A DNA stretch of 64,000 nucleotides from an uncultured bacterium (lineage in GTDB: Bacteria > Myxococcota_A > Polyangia > Polyangiales > Houyiibacteriaceae). The notes under the pieces are model-generated. The model saw only the letters and a list, made by a program, of their open reading frames with translations, was not told the DNA's origin and made no database searches. The DNA is taken from NCBI GenBank assembly GCA_938024995.1, contig CALJDU010000012.1, positions 1 through 64,000 on the forward strand, in the 5' to 3' direction. The position numbers and the translations under genes are program-made. Below are positions 1-9,454 of this stretch, piece by piece; position 1 is the stretch's first letter, and every line of letters begins with the position of its first letter.

Positions 1-1192
1 GAGACCCCTCGGAGACGCCATGCACCACGACGCTCAACGCGCGCGTTTGCGGGGCGACCGTTCTCAACACATGAAGGTCGCTCTCATTGTCGACCTCCAA
101 CGATAGCTCAAGCGCGACCGACGGGGGCAACTCGGACAGCACAGCGAGCTGTTCGGACGTGGCCGAGGTCACCCGAAGCACCTCGAGCTTGGGGAGCGCC
201 GCGAACGACAGAGACGAGAGCCACTGACCCGAAATCGTAAGCTCTCGGCACGCCGCGAAGGCGCCGCGCTCCTCCGCCTCCGCGAACTCCGTCGGCGCCA
301 CCCAGCGCGGCTCGAAGGTGACATGCGAAGCCGACGCGAACGCCTCGCGGCTGAGAAATCCGGACAACGAGAGTCTCCCGCGGAGGGTGATCGCGCGGAG
401 CTGCGAGAACGGGATCCCGTCGAGTGACGTGAGCGCTCCCGAACGCACGCCCGCGTTGAGCGTGAGCTCGGCGAGCGCGGGGACCCGAAGCGAAGCGAGG
501 TCGGCGAGACGAAGATCTTCCGAGACGCTCTCGACGCCACCCACATGGAGACGTTGCAGCGCTGGCAGCTCCGTCACCGGCACGCCCCTCAGCGCCCGCA
601 CCTGACCGAGTCGCAGCTCCGCCAGCGACGCCTTCGCCGGGCCGTTCATGAGCGCGGTCCACGCGGTGGTCGCGTGATTCACCGGGCCCATCACCACGGT
701 GTCGAGTGACGTCAGGTGCCGCGACGAGAAGAGCGCGTTGAGGTCGGCCAGGCCGACGCTGAGCCCCGCCAGGTCCAGACCTCGGAGCTGGCGCAGCGCG
801 GGGAGACGAGCGAGCGCTTCAGCCTTCCCTTGAAGCCGCTGAAACCGAACGCGCTCAAGAGGGCGGCGTTCGAGCAGCGCCCCCTCCTGCTTCACGAACT
901 GACTGGAGAGCACACGTGCGTGCTGCACGAAACCGCGACGGTAGGTCGCCTTGCGAAGGCTCTTGAACTCGCTCGACCAGGCTCTCTCGTGCTGGTGCAG
1001 GAGCGGCGCGGCGACCGCGAGCGCGTCGAAGTACGCGCGCGAGTTCGGCGCGGCGTTCGCCATCGCCAGCTGCGCTTGGATGAAGCCCCCGCGCGGATCG
1101 TCCTGCTCTTGCAGCCAGTCCGCGTAGACGGCACGGGGCGTGTCGTCATCGGGCGCCGCCAGGATGGCTCCAAAGAGGTCCGCGTTGCTCAT
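1..1192 (-). CDS. TIGR02996 domain leucine-rich protein (C-terminus beyond window edge)
   Basis: The reading frame is open from an ATG at 1192 down to base 1 with no stop, so the 3' end lies outside the window. The N-terminus carries the TIGR02996 repeat-companion signature: a PDDDTPRAVYADWLQEQ stretch followed by DPRGGFIQAQ. The rest is a run of leucine-rich segments of roughly 20-25 residues with LxxLxL spacing, as in LRR proteins of myxobacteria and planctomycetes. It is a paralogue of the next gene downstream in coordinates (1229-2764), with the same architecture and orientation. No signal peptide or membrane segment is visible, so it is probably cytoplasmic. The family has no defined biochemical role; protein-protein interaction is an inference from the repeats. 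Confidence 0.8.
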   Translation of the reverse strand, partial: MSNADLFGAILAAPDDDTPRAVYADWLQEQDDPRGGFIQAQLAMANAAPNSRAYFDALAVAAPLLHQHERAWSSEFKSLRKATYRRGFVQHARVLSSQFVKQEGALLERRPLERVRFQRLQGKAEALARLPALRQLRGLDLAGLSVGLADLNALFSSRHLTSLDTVVMGPVNHATTAWTALMNGPAKASLAELRLGQVRALRGVPVTELPALQRLHVGGVESVSEDLRLADLASLRVPALAELTLNAGVRSGALTSLDGIPFSQLRAITLRGRLSLSGFLSREAFASASHVTFEPRWVAPTEFAEAEERGAFAACRELTISGQWLSSLSFAALPKLEVLRVTSATSEQLAVLSELPPSVALELSLEVDNESDLHVLRTVAPQTRALSVVVHGVSEGS

Positions 1193-1228
1193 CGCCAGCC
1201 GAGACTAACGCGAACGCCGCGCGGAAGT

Positions 1229-2764
1229 TCACCGCTCGTCCACCCGGATCCGGGTCGACCCCTGAAGCGCCTTTTTCGCGCCGACGATCCGCGAGCCCGC
1301 GACGTGCAAGCGAACCAGGTGTGGACACTCCAAGACAAGCGCCAACGCATCAGCCACCTTCACGCGATCGTAGACCGTGAGGCGACGGAGCGACGAGCCC
1401 TTTACCGCCTTCGCGAGGTCCGCAAAGCCGTCCGCCTGGCTGTCGACGCCACGCACCTTGAGCGACAGCAGACGCGGCCAGCACTTGTTCGAGAGCGCCG
1501 TGATGAGATCACTCGTCCGAACCCCGCGCGTGGTCCGGGTCACGTCGTCTGTAATGTTCAGCTCACCGAGAACGGGAAAGGTCGTTCGGAACAGGCGCTC
1601 CCACGAGTCGCGCGGCGCTTCACACGCGAGCGAAAGAGATCGGAGCGTCGGCGCGAGCGCGATGAGACACGTCATGTCGTTGTCGTCGAGGATCCCGGAC
1701 AAGGCGAGGTCTGCGAGGGGTCGTGGATCTGCCTTTGCCAGTCCGCCAGGGTAAACGCCAAGACGAAGAGACGTCAGGTTGGGGAGCCCGCGCAGCGACG
1801 CGGAGTCTGCCAAACGGCGCGGTAACCGAATCGCGGCGCAGTGGTTCAGCGCGTCTGCAGTCAGCAGCCGATCGAGCTCGCCTTCCGGATAGGCCTGCTC
1901 GTCGGTCGCGAAGCGAAACGAGGTAAGCGAGCCGAACGCTTCGTGCTCGGCGAGCGTCGAGAACACGCCGCGCTTGACCTTCGCCGCACGGATCGACAGC
2001 GAGGCGAGCGGCGGCAGCGTCAACGCCGTGAGGTCTTTCGTCATGAGCTGATAGGTGGCGATGGTGAACGAGGTCAGCGCGGGGACCCGCAACGGCGCGA
2101 GCTTCGCGACGCGATCGCCATGGGACGTGAGGCGCTCCAACCGCGGCAGCGAAACGTCTGGGAGCGCTCCTGGCACCCCAGACAATGTGAGGTCCTGAAG
2201 AGACGTCGCCGCGGCCCCACCCAACAACGCGTTGCGAACGCGGGTGCTCATGCCCGACGACCCATACGTCGACAGCGCTGTAAGGTTCGGAGAGCCCAAA
2301 ATCGCGATCTGGTCCGCATCGGGGACGGTCATCTTTGTGAAGTCGAGCCCGCGGAGCCGCTTGAGCGCGGGCGCGGCCGCGAGCTCCTCGCCCCTTCCTT
2401 TGACCCGTTGAAGACGCAGCCGCTCGACGGGCGCGCGTTCGAGCAACGCCTCGCCCTTTTTCAAGAACGCGGTCGCCAGCATGGTCGCTTCCGAAACGAA
2501 CCCGCGCTCAAATCGGGCGTTCCGGATCGCGGGCAGTCGCTTGAGCCAACTCGCGCGGTGGTCGTTCTCGAGTCGGTCCGCGACGCGCAGCGCGTCGAAG
2601 TACGCCGGCGACAACGAGTCGCCCAGACCGACGGTCTGCTGCGCGCGAATGAACGCGCCGCGGGGGTCCCCCTGCTCCTCCAGCCAGTCGGCGAACACCG
2701 TGCGGGGCACATCGTCGTCGGGCGAAGCGACGATCGCGGCGATCAGCTCAGCTTCGCTCATCAA
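1229..2764 (-). CDS. TIGR02996 domain leucine-rich protein
   Basis: 511 residues. Residues 1-45 match the TIGR02996 repeat-companion domain (ASPDDDVPRTVFADWLEEQ, then DPRGAFIRAQQ). Residues of about 100-490 form imperfect leucine-rich repeats (for example LPRLERLTS and LRGLPNLTSLRLG). The first two codons are both ATG, and the start overlaps the end of the upstream 153-residue gene by 17 bases, so translation is probably coupled. The gene at 1-1192 is a tandem paralogue 36 bases downstream. It is likely a soluble intracellular scaffold-type protein. The family assignment is firm; the function is unknown. Confidence 0.85.
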   Translation of the reverse strand: MMSEAELIAAIVASPDDDVPRTVFADWLEEQGDPRGAFIRAQQTVGLGDSLSPAYFDALRVADRLENDHRASWLKRLPAIRNARFERGFVSEATMLATAFLKKGEALLERAPVERLRLQRVKGRGEELAAAPALKRLRGLDFTKMTVPDADQIAILGSPNLTALSTYGSSGMSTRVRNALLGGAAATSLQDLTLSGVPGALPDVSLPRLERLTSHGDRVAKLAPLRVPALTSFTIATYQLMTKDLTALTLPPLASLSIRAAKVKRGVFSTLAEHEAFGSLTSFRFATDEQAYPEGELDRLLTADALNHCAAIRLPRRLADSASLRGLPNLTSLRLGVYPGGLAKADPRPLADLALSGILDDNDMTCLIALAPTLRSLSLACEAPRDSWERLFRTTFPVLGELNITDDVTRTTRGVRTSDLITALSNKCWPRLLSLKVRGVDSQADGFADLAKAVKGSSLRRLTVYDRVKVADALALVLECPHLVRLHVAGSRIVGAKKALQGSTRIRVDER

Positions 2765-3209
2765 GCAGCCGCGCGAGGACCCGCTGCGCGAACACCTCGC
2801 GCGGGTCCGACAAGAGCACGTCGACGCGGTCGCGCATCTGTACCGCTGCTTTGGACCACGAGGAGATCAGCGCGCCGGACGTGAGCATCACGTGGAGCTT
2901 GGGTTCGCGCCGTGCAGGGACGAGCAGGCCATAGCTGAGGTCGCACGAAACCACCGCGTCGACCTCGCTTCCCTCCGTCACGACGAGGACCTTCGCGCCA
3001 GACACCTCTCGCGCGAGCGCAGCATGCGATGTCACGATGGTGGGCTGGCCCGGGAACGCGGCGATAAGGTGCGCTAAGAACGTGCGCCCCGTGCGCGAAC
3101 CCGTGACCGCGTCGCTCACCGCGATGCAATCGAGCGGCGTCCGCCGTTCACGGCGCTTCGGAATCGGCTCTTCGATCGGCTGCGCGAGCAGCGGCAGCCG
3201 AACGGTCAC
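2748..3209 (-). CDS. conserved-looking hypothetical protein
   Basis: 153 residues. I do not recognise a family. It starts at a GTG preceded by a GAGG ribosome-binding site five bases upstream, 10 bases after the stop of the thioredoxin-rhodanese gene, and its end overlaps the TIGR02996 gene by 17 bases. The three therefore look like one operon. The sequence has no signal peptide or TM segment. Residues of about 25-125 alternate short hydrophobic strands (DCIAVSD, TIVTSH, AKVLVVTEGS, LHVMLTSG) with polar helices, which suggests an alpha/beta fold. Coding status is supported by third-position GC bias and by the operon packing. Confidence 0.7.
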   Translation of the reverse strand: MTVRLPLLAQPIEEPIPKRRERRTPLDCIAVSDAVTGSRTGRTFLAHLIAAFPGQPTIVTSHAALAREVSGAKVLVVTEGSEVDAVVSCDLSYGLLVPARREPKLHVMLTSGALISSWSKAAVQMRDRVDVLLSDPREVFAQRVLARLLDERS

Positions 3210-3219
3210 GAACGCCTCA

Positions 3220-3870
3220 TCACGACCGGTTGCCGCGTTCGACCTCGAGCCCCTCGCCTTCCCAGTTCAGAAAGCCGCCGGCAAGGAACCCGACCTGGAT
3301 GCCCTTTTCCGCGAGCGACGCCGCGGACTCTTTGCCGATGTCACCGCTGCGTCCATAGAGAACGCGGATGCGGCCATCGACGGGCTGTAGCTCTTGTGCG
3401 CGCGTCACCAGCTCCTCGCTCGCGAGATGGATCGCGGTCGGGATATGGAAACGCTTATATGAGTTCGCGTCGCGCAGATCGACGGGGACCGCGCGCCCCT
3501 GAGTGATCAGCTGCTGAAGCTCAAGCGGCTTGAGCTCGGACGCATCGCGCGGGAGCACCGGCTCAAGCAACGCGAGGAGCGCGTTCTTGTCGGCGGCCCC
3601 CACATGGTGGTTGGCGACCTGACCTTGCGCGAAGACCACGAGCATCGGGATGTTCGTGACCTTGAAGGTCTGCGCGACCATCGGGCTCTTCTCGATGTCG
3701 ATCTTGACGAACTTCACCTTGCCAGCGAGCTCGAGGCTCAACTGATCCAGGATCGGCGCCATCGCCTTACACGGCTGGCACCAGTCCGCGTACAGATCGA
3801 CGAGGACCGGAAGCTCCGCGCGCAGGACCTCTTGTTCAAACGTTGCGTCGGTTACGGCATGAACAGTCAT
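3220..3870 (-). CDS. thioredoxin-rhodanese fusion protein, rhodanese cysteine missing
   Basis: 216 residues. Residues 1-105 are a thioredoxin domain with active site W30-CQPC (31-34) and a cis-Pro loop at about T72-P75, so disulfide reductase activity is expected in the cytoplasm (no signal peptide). Residues of about 112-216 match a rhodanese domain ([19 protein letters not shown], then a GGFLNW end motif). The active-site loop, however, reads YGRSGDIG around residue 172, with Gly173 where the sulfur-carrying Cys normally sits. Sulfurtransferase activity is therefore unlikely, and the domain may serve for binding only. It heads a minus-strand operon with the 153-residue protein. The Trx call is firm; the loss of the Cys is read directly from the codons. 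Confidence 0.92.
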   Translation of the reverse strand: MTVHAVTDATFEQEVLRAELPVLVDLYADWCQPCKAMAPILDQLSLELAGKVKFVKIDIEKSPMVAQTFKVTNIPMLVVFAQGQVANHHVGAADKNALLALLEPVLPRDASELKPLELQQLITQGRAVPVDLRDANSYKRFHIPTAIHLASEELVTRAQELQPVDGRIRVLYGRSGDIGKESAASLAEKGIQVGFLAGGFLNWEGEGLEVERGNRS

Positions 3871-3920
3871 GCGCTGCTCCTAGCACCGAGGTTTCGGAAC
3901 GCCAAGGCCCGCGCGTGGTC

Positions 3921-4475
<555 letters not shown>

Positions 4476-4480
4476 GGTGG

Positions 4481-4486
4481 ACCTCC
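4481..4486 (-). promoter_or_regulatory. ribosome-binding site deciding the start at 4475
   Basis: On the minus strand the bases read GGAGGT, five bases before the first ATG of three in a row. This makes 4475 the preferred start of the sigma-4-like protein rather than the in-frame ATG at 4520, which lacks such a site. Confidence 0.75.
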
Positions 4487-4516
4487 AGGTCCGGCCGCTC
4501 GCCCGCGGCGTATAGG

Positions 4517-5056
4517 TCAAACGACAGCTCGCTCCATGCGGGCGCGCAGCGTGACGCGGCGCTCCATGGCTTCGAGCTTCTCCATCAAGACCAGTCCCGA
4601 TGCGCGCGCTTCTACGAGCGCGGCGTCGAGGTCGCGGTCCGGCGACTTGGCGAAAGATTCCTCAAACGCGACGTAGACGCGGTCGAGCTGACGGCGCAGG
4701 GCGTCGATGTCGCCCCGCACGAAGAGGAACTCCTGCTGGATCTCCTCGATCGTGTTGCCCTGCTTCATCAGCTCACGAATCCGCACGAGTTGGCGGACGC
4801 TCGCGGTCGGGTAGAGGCCCTGAGAACCTCGTCGCCGACCACCACGCGCCACCCGCACGCTCCGAGGCAGGAGCCCCAGCTGGACGTACTTGCGAAACGT
4901 CGACTCGGTGAGCCGATGTCCGCGTCGGGTGAAAATTTCCACCACCTGCTGAACGTTCATCCCCTCTGGGTACTGGCGCTCAAGAGCGTCCAATTCCTGG
5001 TCGGAGAAGCTCGCCTCGCCGCGTCCTTGTCGTGTTGTGTGGTTTCTACTCGCCAT
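4517..5056 (-). CDS. MerR-family-like transcriptional regulator
   Basis: 179 residues. After a basic N-terminus, residues of about 18-100 form a MerR-type winged helix-turn-helix. They contain helices around [13 protein letters not shown] and [15 protein letters not shown], a wing rich in Arg/Gly, then [19 protein letters not shown] with the TIEEIQQEF motif typical of MerR domains. Residues 110-170 look like a coiled-coil dimerisation helix. No effector-binding domain is present. The gene precedes the sigma-4-like gene, so the pair is probably one transcription unit. A perfect 8+1+8 palindrome lies 29-45 bases upstream and is a candidate autoregulatory site. Confidence 0.82.
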   Translation of the reverse strand: MASRNHTTRQGRGEASFSDQELDALERQYPEGMNVQQVVEIFTRRGHRLTESTFRKYVQLGLLPRSVRVARGGRRRGSQGLYPTASVRQLVRIRELMKQGNTIEEIQQEFLFVRGDIDALRRQLDRVYVAFEESFAKSPDRDLDAALVEARASGLVLMEKLEAMERRVTLRARMERAVV

Positions 5057-5084
5057 ATCTGACTCAATGGATGCGCTGGAATGT

Positions 5085-5101
5085 ATTCGTTTGAAACGAA
5101 T
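5085..5101. promoter_or_regulatory. 17-bp palindrome, candidate operator
   Basis: ATTCGTTT-G-AAACGAAT is a perfect inverted repeat with a one-base centre, inside an AT-rich gap (5057-5256) that contrasts with the GC-rich surroundings. It lies 29-45 bases upstream of the MerR-like gene and upstream of the divergent lipoprotein gene. MerR regulators commonly bind short dyads in the spacer of their own promoter, so binding by the adjacent regulator is a reasonable inference, untested here. I see no other gene in the 200-base gap. Confidence 0.5.
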
Positions 5102-5256
5102 CGGGTCAAAAAATTTCCTGCGATCGCGGAAACCCTCGTTATCACTGAATAACTTTTTTCGATTTTTCGAAATCCGTGCGTTTCGTCACCACTGAACATT
5201 TGAAATTTCGATCTCTACTGGATCAAAACGATCGTCCATGCGAACAACGATCGCGT

Positions 5257-5577
5257 ATGGGCCAAGCAGCAAACTCGCCACCTCGCGGCACTCTCAACAC
5301 GTTGATTTCGTTGGTCTTTGCGATCGTTTTAGTTCTCAGCGGATCGCTAAACAGTGGCTGCAACAACAAAGCGGTGGGTGAGCCGTGCACCTCTGATCAA
5401 TCTTGCCGTTCCGGGATCTGTGCGAGCGGGGTCAGTGCTGAGGGCTTCATCTGCACCAAGAGCTGCGATGGGTCGCCGGGGTCGTGCCCAGAGGGGTTCA
5501 GCTGCGCTGGGATGACCAACAACAACGTCCTGGTGTGCACCCAGCGCGCCGCGACGCCGTTCAGCGGCGCGCAATAG
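5257..5577 (+). CDS. small Cys-rich lipoprotein
   Basis: 106 residues from the ATG at 5257. An earlier in-frame ATG at 5176 would put about 27 extra residues before the signal peptide, which is less likely. A hydrophobic segment ends in a lipobox LNSGC, so this is a predicted lipoprotein. The mature part has eight or so cysteines in a CTSDQSCRSGIC...CTKSCDGSPGSCPEGFSC pattern, resembling small disulfide-rich modules common in myxobacterial surface lipoproteins. It is transcribed divergently from the regulator pair. Function is unknown. Confidence 0.75.
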   Translation: MGQAANSPPRGTLNTLISLVFAIVLVLSGSLNSGCNNKAVGEPCTSDQSCRSGICASGVSAEGFICTKSCDGSPGSCPEGFSCAGMTNNNVLVCTQRAATPFSGAQ

Positions 5578-5715
5578 GAGCCGCTTCCGCGAGGTTCACG
5601 TTGACGGGCTGACCTCTTCCTCGGTACCCCAGCACGCGATGCTTCTCCCCTCGCGGTCGATCTCCACACGCACCTCCGTGCGACCGGATGGAGCGACGCG
5701 GCCAGGAGCGCGTTG

Positions 5716-6591
5716 ATGGATCCGCGTGCTTGGCGACGGTTCAAGAAGAACAAGGGCGCGCTCTTCGGCGCCGTGCTCGTCATTTTCGTGACCCTCCTCG
5801 GCGCCCTTGGCCCGCTCGTCGCGCCCCACGATCCCAACGAACAAAGCCGCGACGTCCTGCTTCGCGATGACGGCACTCCCCTCGGCCCGACCTGGGACCG
5901 CGCGGAAGGCGAGCCCGCCGAAGGTCACTTGCTGGGAGGCGACACGGTCGGCCGCGATGAGCTCAGCCGCTTGCTTCACGGTGGCCGCGTCTCGATGCAG
6001 GTCGCCTACTTCGCGACCGCCATCGCGGTCTTCCTCGGGCTCTTCGTTGGAGTGAGCTCTGGCTACTTCGGAGGCGCGTACGACTTCGCGGTGATGCGGC
6101 TCGTCGACGTTGTTCTCTCGATCCCCTTTTTGTTGATCGCGATCACGATCCAACGGGTCGTGGACACACCCGCGCTATGGGCGCTCTTTGTCCTATTGGG
6201 TTTCCTCTCGTGGACCACCCTCGCCCGCGTGACCCGAAGCAAGACGCTTCAGGTCCGCGAGCTGGAGTATGTGCAAGCCGCGCGGGCGCTCGGCATGAGC
6301 GAAGCGCGTGTGCTCCTACGTCATGTGCTCCCGAACGTGCTCGGCCCGGCCATCGTGATCGGGACGACGCTGGTCGCCCAGATGATCATCGTCGAGTCCG
6401 CGATGAGCTACCTCGGTCTCGGGGTACAGCCGCCCAACGCCAGCTGGGGCTCGATGCTCCGCGAGGGACAAGAGATGATGGGCTCGGCCAACCGGCTCAT
6501 GGTCTTCCCCGCGGTCCTCATCGTGATGACCGTCTTCGGGTTCAACCTCATGGGAGAAGGGCTGCGCGATGCGTTCGATCCCAAGGACTAG
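5716..6591 (+). CDS. peptide/nickel-type ABC transporter permease (DppC/OppC family)
   Basis: 291 residues. It starts at an ATG preceded by GGAG eight bases upstream; a TTG three bases earlier is in frame. It has about six TM helices and the permease EAA loop (YVQAARALGMSEARVLLRHVLPN, about residues 190-212). The region ESAMSYLGLGVQPPNASWGSML is characteristic of the OppC/DppC half. The region after TM1 (DPNEQSRDV..., LLGGDTVGRDELSRLLHGGR) is also typical. It overlaps the binding-protein gene by 23 bases and works in the inner membrane with the permease at 8397. No ATP-binding subunit is encoded nearby. Confidence 0.93.
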   Translation: MDPRAWRRFKKNKGALFGAVLVIFVTLLGALGPLVAPHDPNEQSRDVLLRDDGTPLGPTWDRAEGEPAEGHLLGGDTVGRDELSRLLHGGRVSMQVAYFATAIAVFLGLFVGVSSGYFGGAYDFAVMRLVDVVLSIPFLLIAITIQRVVDTPALWALFVLLGFLSWTTLARVTRSKTLQVRELEYVQAARALGMSEARVLLRHVLPNVLGPAIVIGTTLVAQMIIVESAMSYLGLGVQPPNASWGSMLREGQEMMGSANRLMVFPAVLIVMTVFGFNLMGEGLRDAFDPKD

Positions 6592-8395
6592 CCCCCGTCG
6601 GAACACGCGACTGGCGATTGTGGGCATCGCCTCACTGGTTTCGATCACTTGCGTCGCGCTCACCATCACGGGCTGTCCCAAGCGACCCGACGGTCCTCGC
6701 TACCAAGAAGCCGGCAACAGCACGCCGCGCTCGGGCGGCACCTTCGTCTTCCACCACGAGTCCAACGTGCGCACGCTCGAGCCCCACATCGCGTACGACG
6801 AGCTCAGCGGCATGGCCGTGCGCCTCGTCTTCGATGGCTTGCTCGACTACGACCATGACGCGCAGATGATCCCGAGCATCGCCGTAGCGATGCCGACCGT
6901 GAGCAACGAGGGCAAGACGTTCCAGTTTCGGCTGCGCGACGATGTTCGCTTTCACCCAATGCCGGGCCTCCCGGAAGGCCGACCCATCGTCGCGGAAGAC
7001 GTGAACTGGTCCATGCATCGTCTCCTCAGCAAAGACGTCGGCTCACCGGGCTATCCGTTCTTCAAGAGCATCGTCGGCGCCGAGGCGTACCACCGCGGCG
7101 AAGCCGCAAACGTCACCGGCATTCGCGTCATCGACACGCACACCATCGCGTTCGACCTGATGGAAGCGGACCAAACCTTCCTCAACGCGATGGCGATGAC
7201 CTTCGCGTACCCCGTTCCAAAGGAGAACTACGAGCACTGGGGCGACGAGGTGAAGTACCACCCGGTCGGCACGGGTCCGTTCGTGTTCGAGGAGTGGGAG
7301 CGCGGCGTTCAGATCTCGTTCACGCGCAACCGTCGCTACCGCGATTCGAACCGCGCGAACCCCGACCGGATGATCTTTCAAGAGAACCTCTCGCGCGGGG
7401 TCGCGGCGCTGCGTTTTCAGAACGGCGGGCTGGACTCCATTCACCGACAGAACACCGCCGACTTCCTGCTCTTCAAGCAATCCGAGAAGTGGGCGCCCTA
7501 CCGGCTAGAGTACCCGCGCGTCTCGACCTTCGGCATCGGCATGAACTGCGAGATCGCCCCCTTCGACAACGTGCACATTCGGCGCGCCGTCGCGCACGCG
7601 ATCGATCGCGCAGGCTGGTCACGCGCGCGTTCAGGAAGGCTCGCGGCCGCGACACAGATCTTGCCGCCGCAGCTGGCGGGCTACGACGAGAACCTTGAGC
7701 ACGCGCAGCGCTACGATCTTGAGCTCGCGCGTGAAGAGATGCGCTTGGCGGGACATCCCGACGGACTCGATGAAGAGATCGTCACCTGGGTGACCGAGGG
7801 CGACGTCGGCCGGATCTACGGCGAGCTCTTTCAGCAAGACATGGAGAAGATCGGGCTCAACATTCGCGTGCGTCAGGTGTCGTTCGCGACTTACCTCGCC
7901 GAGACCGGAAAGCCGCGTCAGGTGCAGGCGTTCTTCACGGGTTGGAACATGGACTTCCCGGACCCGAGCAACTTCATCGACATCTTGTTTCACTCGCGGA
8001 GCATCCACCCCGAGAACTCCGAGAACCGCGCGTTCTACCGCAACCCGGAGGTCGACCGGCTGCTCGACGAAGGGCGCGCGGAAGTGGATCGCGAACGACG
8101 ACTCTCGCTTTACCGCCAGGCCAACAACATCATCGCCCACGACGCACCCTGGGCGTTCACCTACTACCCGATGACCATGGAGGTCTGGCAGCCGTACGTG
8201 AAGAACTACCGGCCGCACCCGATTTGGTCGGAGGACTATCGCGACGTCTGGCTTGACCTTCCGCGGCGTCGCGCGGACGCGCGCTTTCTGGGAACGCGTT
8301 TCCCGAACGCGGTTCCGGCGTGGGCACCGTTCGGAGGCGTTCGTTCCTTGGCCGGTCGCTCCGCCCGAGGCGCTGCGCGAGGTACCGCGCGATGA
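6569..8395 (+). CDS. peptide ABC transporter substrate-binding lipoprotein (SBP family 5)
   Basis: 608 residues. The signal peptide has a lipobox ending at TITGC (about residue 36), so it is a lipid-anchored periplasmic protein. The body matches solute-binding protein family 5 (DppA/OppA-like): GGTFVFHHESNVRTLEPHIAYDE, the HPVGTGPFVFEEWERG motif, and the TGWNMDFPDPSNFI region that shapes the ligand pocket. The length is slightly above the usual 530-560, because of a C-terminal Arg/Ala-rich tail. It lies between two permease genes, overlapping the first by 23 bases and ending one base before the start of the second. Oligopeptide or a related ligand is likely; specificity cannot be read from sequence. 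Confidence 0.93.
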   Translation: MRSIPRTSPRRNTRLAIVGIASLVSITCVALTITGCPKRPDGPRYQEAGNSTPRSGGTFVFHHESNVRTLEPHIAYDELSGMAVRLVFDGLLDYDHDAQMIPSIAVAMPTVSNEGKTFQFRLRDDVRFHPMPGLPEGRPIVAEDVNWSMHRLLSKDVGSPGYPFFKSIVGAEAYHRGEAANVTGIRVIDTHTIAFDLMEADQTFLNAMAMTFAYPVPKENYEHWGDEVKYHPVGTGPFVFEEWERGVQISFTRNRRYRDSNRANPDRMIFQENLSRGVAALRFQNGGLDSIHRQNTADFLLFKQSEKWAPYRLEYPRVSTFGIGMNCEIAPFDNVHIRRAVAHAIDRAGWSRARSGRLAAATQILPPQLAGYDENLEHAQRYDLELAREEMRLAGHPDGLDEEIVTWVTEGDVGRIYGELFQQDMEKIGLNIRVRQVSFATYLAETGKPRQVQAFFTGWNMDFPDPSNFIDILFHSRSIHPENSENRAFYRNPEVDRLLDEGRAEVDRERRLSLYRQANNIIAHDAPWAFTYYPMTMEVWQPYVKNYRPHPIWSEDYRDVWLDLPRRRADARFLGTRFPNAVPAWAPFGGVRSLAGRSARGAARGTAR

Positions 8396-8396
8396 C

Positions 8397-9407
8397 ATGG
8401 ATTCGCAAATGACCCAGTACGTCCTCAAGCGGATCTTCTGGGCGCTCTTCGTGGTCGCCGCGGTCATCACGGGCGTCTTCGTTTTGATGTTCGGCTTCGG
8501 CGATCCTGCGCAGGCCACCCTGCCCCGCGCCGGTCCGGAGCAGCTTGAGGACTTCCGCCGCAAGCAAGGGCTCCACGAATCGCTCACGGTGCAGTACCTG
8601 AGCTACCTCGGCGTCACGCCTTGCGTCCGCGAGGCGTCGCCGAAGTGGAACGAGGACGAGAGCAAGCGGGAGCATTGCGGGCTCTTGCAAGGCGACTTTG
8701 GCGAGTCGTATGGGCACAAGGAGCCGGTCGCGCGCGTCGTTTGGCAGCGCTTGCCGCGGACGCTCCTGCTCTCAGGCATCGCGCTCACCATCGAGATCAT
8801 CTTGGGGCTGCTCTTCGGGATTTTGGCGGCGACCAAAAAGAACTCGTGGTTCGACACGGGCTTCATGGCATCGGCGTTTTTGGGCATCAGCCTGCCCACC
8901 TTCGTGACCGGGCCCATCTTCCTGCTCGTGTTCGCGTTCCTCTACGGCTGGTTCCCCGTCGGAGGCTACGGCGTCGACTTCTGGGACCACGTCTATCACG
9001 CGCTCTTGCCCGCCTTCACCTTGGCCATCGTGGGCGCCGCGACCTACGCGCGCATCATGCGCAGCGAGATGATCGAGACGCTCCGGAGCGACTACATCCG
9101 CACCGCGAAGGCGAAGGGCCTCAGCCACTTCCAGGTGGTCGTCAAACACGGCGTCCGCAACGCGCTCTTGCCTATTGTGACGCTGATGGGCCTGTCCATG
9201 GCCATCTTGGTGTCCGGTGCGATCATCACGGAGAACATCTTCGCGTGGCCGGGCATGGGCAGCCTTGCGATTGAGTCGATCCACAACCTCGACGCGCCGA
9301 CGGTGCTCGCGGTGGTGTTGATCTTCTCGATCACGGTGCAGATCGGGAACCTGCTGGCGGACATCGCGGTGGCGTACTTGGATCCGCGCGTGCGCTTGGG
9401 TGGATAG
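8397..9407 (+). CDS. peptide/nickel-type ABC transporter permease (DppB/OppB family)
   Basis: 336 residues from the ATG at 8397, one base after the stop of the binding-protein gene. The frame is open further upstream, but that would overlap the previous gene by 140 bases. It has an N-terminal TM helix, then a periplasmic loop, and TM helices with the EAA loop (YIRTAKAKGLSHFQVVVKHGVRNALLP, about residues 235-262) and the ENIFAWPGMGSLAIESI motif typical of DppB. The loop after TM1 has an extra two-cysteine acidic segment (PCVREASPKWNEDESKREHC) not usual in the family. Partner of the permease at 5716. Confidence 0.93.
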   Translation: MDSQMTQYVLKRIFWALFVVAAVITGVFVLMFGFGDPAQATLPRAGPEQLEDFRRKQGLHESLTVQYLSYLGVTPCVREASPKWNEDESKREHCGLLQGDFGESYGHKEPVARVVWQRLPRTLLLSGIALTIEIILGLLFGILAATKKNSWFDTGFMASAFLGISLPTFVTGPIFLLVFAFLYGWFPVGGYGVDFWDHVYHALLPAFTLAIVGAATYARIMRSEMIETLRSDYIRTAKAKGLSHFQVVVKHGVRNALLPIVTLMGLSMAILVSGAIITENIFAWPGMGSLAIESIHNLDAPTVLAVVLIFSITVQIGNLLADIAVAYLDPRVRLGG

Positions 9408-9454
9408 CAGGCCGCGAGTACACGTACGCGAACGACTCTCGCGGAAAGGCCGCT

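Noticed and set aside
716..1825. Plus-strand open frame of 369 codons.
   Set aside because: Arg-rich antisense shadow of the TIGR02996 genes, a common artefact of high-GC DNA.
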